Assembly: GCF_965228795.1 (NCBI RefSeq)
Contig: NZ_OZ245839.1
Span: 3,782,001 to 3,846,000 of the forward strand
Direction of reading: 5' to 3'
Length of the DNA stretch: 64,000 bases
DNA from: Ekhidna sp965228795
GTDB taxonomy: Bacteria; Bacteroidota; Bacteroidia; Cytophagales; Cyclobacteriaceae
Under the pieces are notes generated by a model that worked only from the letters and a program-made list of their open reading frames with translations, did not search any database and had not been told where the DNA came from. Of this stretch, positions 62,690 to 64,000 are shown piece after piece. The position numbers and the translations under genes are program-made. The number at the start of each line of letters is the position of its first letter. The stretch's first letter is position 1.

Positions 62690-64000
62690 CTAATTTGGCT
62701 CAATATCTAAATCGTATTGAATTTTATTTATGTAGAAAACTCTTCTGCTTGTTTTTCCACCAACTCCATTTTGGTTTTTGATATTTTGCTCGCCGTAAGC
62801 AAAGAGTGTTTCATCATACCATTTCTTAAGCCCCTCTACATTCGGATCTTTCGTTTTTAGCTCATCTTGTTCAAACGATAATTTGACTGGACTAAAAGTT
62901 CTTCCTTCTACGATATTATTTCCCTCGACGACCTTTGATCGTATCTCATTTTCTTCCAGATACATTAAAATAACACGGTCACCAGACCCACTTACCACTA
63001 CATTCTCTTCCAGAGAAAAGGTTTGTATATCCTCAATTTTAAAAGTCTGATCCCATAATAAGTTACAATTCGGATCAAACGCAATCACAACAGCGTGTGT
63101 GTACTTGTATCCCAAAAAATAAGGATTATTTCTACCGAAACCATCTTGACGAAAAGCTCCATAACCCCCAAGAGCAGTACCTGTAGTTGAATAATTATAT
63201 CGTGGATAATAGGCTTCTCCAATCATAATGTACTCTCCATCACGCTCCAGTATATCATGAACCAATAATCTGTAGTTAAATTTCTTGGTTTTTCCCTTCG
63301 CTTTTTTTCGTTCAATTCGATTCATAATCCGTTCTTCTCGTTTTGGCTTCAGGTGGCCAAAAAAGTTATTTAGATCTGCAAATGGATAAAATTTATTGAA
63401 CTGCTGTTGTCCGTTAATAAATTTACTCAAGTAGAAGCCCTGACTGTATTGCAACGATTTTTTGGAATGCGTTCCGGCAAGATATTGCAACCCTCCGGCG
63501 AAGGTGGTACTCGCTGCGTCTAACAAACTTTTCTTTTCACCGGGATTTACAAGGTTGTCCTGAATGATATCTCCTTTAGATGTGAAAGTCTTAACACGCA
63601 CAGTGTATTTTTTATTCCGCATTTTTTCTTGAAGAATAACCGTAAACAGTTCAGACGTTTCCTCTACTACGATATCCAGGATTTCATTCCTGTTATCATA
63701 AAATCCGGGGACTACTCTCGGGATGCGATCATTGATGTTGTAGGTGATAACTACCGGGCGATAATTAGCATATCCTGCAATTAAAAGCGTTTCCCCTACT
63801 GATTCAAAATGTGTTATTCCTATTGGGAAAACAGTTGTGATTTCATACGTTTCAAAGTCTGTAGTCTTATTATTGAACTGATAAACCACTAAATCCTCCA
63901 CTCGATATCTACTTTTGCTGAACAACAAGTAGAACCTCCCTTCAAAATACTCATAGCCAATGATTGAGCCGTCTACCGGGATTACAAGTGTGCTCGCCCA
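62690..64000 (-). CDS. Hypothetical protein, N-terminus outside window
   Basis: The frame is open to the right edge (437 codons visible), so the start is not in view; the first possible TTG at 63926-63928 is not a convincing start because coding-like sequence (VIPVDGSIIGYEYFEGRFYL) continues upstream of it. The visible part is beta-rich with repeated strand blocks (TTVFPIGITHFESVGETLLIAG, YTHAVVIAFDPNCNLLWDQTF in parts), which suits a beta-propeller. A charged loop (NRIERKKAKGKTKKF) is prominent. No family recognised. Confidence 0.7.
   Translation of the reverse strand, partial: WASTLVIPVDGSIIGYEYFEGRFYLLFSKSRYRVEDLVVYQFNNKTTDFETYEITTVFPIGITHFESVGETLLIAGYANYRPVVITYNINDRIPRVVPGFYDNRNEILDIVVEETSELFTVILQEKMRNKKYTVRVKTFTSKGDIIQDNLVNPGEKKSLLDAASTTFAGGLQYLAGTHSKKSLQYSQGFYLSKFINGQQQFNKFYPFADLNNFFGHLKPKREERIMNRIERKKAKGKTKKFNYRLLVHDILERDGEYIMIGEAYYPRYNYSTTGTALGGYGAFRQDGFGRNNPYFLGYKYTHAVVIAFDPNCNLLWDQTFKIEDIQTFSLEENVVVSGSGDRVILMYLEENEIRSKVVEGNNIVEGRTFSPVKLSFEQDELKTKDPNVEGLKKWYDETLFAYGEQNIKNQNGVGGKTSRRVFYINKIQYDLDIEPN

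Noticed and set aside
1..64000. CRISPR arrays, insertion sequences, prophage or rRNA genes
   Set aside because: No regularly spaced repeats, transposase motifs, phage structural genes or rRNA signatures were seen on either strand.

Overview
The window reads as a chromosomal segment of a Bacteroidota bacterium, most likely a free-living (probably marine) member of the Cytophagales. The supporting signs are two SusC/SusD pairs, two secreted metalloproteases with type IX secretion (Por) sorting tails, a PorE-like OmpA protein, a Bacteroidota-type LptD, DivIVA, a Bacteroidota permease/PadR pair, weak Shine-Dalgarno signals, and several promoters of the Bacteroidota form TTTG-N19-TAnnTTTG. Base composition is low-GC and looks even throughout. 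I see no prophage, insertion sequence, CRISPR array or rRNA. The genus is inference. The genes cut by the window ends are a Fur-family regulator (left) and a large hypothetical protein (right).

Layout. 1-6.2 kb is housekeeping: Fur, bifunctional Rel, tRNA-Leu(TAG), trigger factor, ClpP and ClpX. 6.2-19.8 kb is an exoprotein/uptake region on the minus strand: an LpxB-like protein, QueD, two T9SS-secreted zinc metalloproteases, a secreted protein, two tandem-duplicated lipoproteins, SusD and SusC. 20.0-25.7 kb is porE-queE-folD-(four-helix-bundle gene)-lepA. 25.8-27.9 kb is an operon with dtd, an NAD(P)-binding protein, a DUF1232 protein and a membrane-anchored protein. 28.0-31.6 kb holds a tail-less IscA-like protein, folB, divIVA, a WD40 protein and a phosphopantetheinyl transferase. 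31.6-39.6 kb holds an FtsX-type permease with PadR, then an operon of amidase, MlaD, acyl-CoA carboxylase beta, a SirB1-like protein and AlkD. 39.8-49.3 kb holds lptD, an orphan small gene, the second susC-susD pair and two AraC-type regulators. 49.6-52.3 kb holds a 49-residue His-rich protein unit and an ECF sigma/anti-sigma/outer-membrane-protein operon. 52.3-58.2 kb holds membrane proteins, a hydrolase, a compact SPFH / small protein / PH-like / ribbon-helix-helix cluster, and a TPR histidine kinase. 58.2-64 kb holds an FNR-type reductase, purB, pyrR-pyrB and hypotheticals.

Functional reading. The 7.5-19.8 kb region suggests extracellular proteolysis (T9SS metalloproteases) beside a SusCD importer with surface lipoproteins, consistent with peptide scavenging rather than glycan use, because no glycoside hydrolase is present. 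Envelope functions recur: PorE, LptD, MlaD, amidase, LpxB-like protein and the ECF-linked outer-membrane protein.

The parts that look least described are the SPFH/PH-like/ribbon-helix-helix cluster (53.9-55.9 kb), the ECF operon with its acidic outer-membrane protein, the His-rich mini-protein, the IscA homolog without its C-terminal cysteines, and the divergent LpxB-like protein. None is proven to be a new system. All assignments come from reading the sequence; no database search was run.
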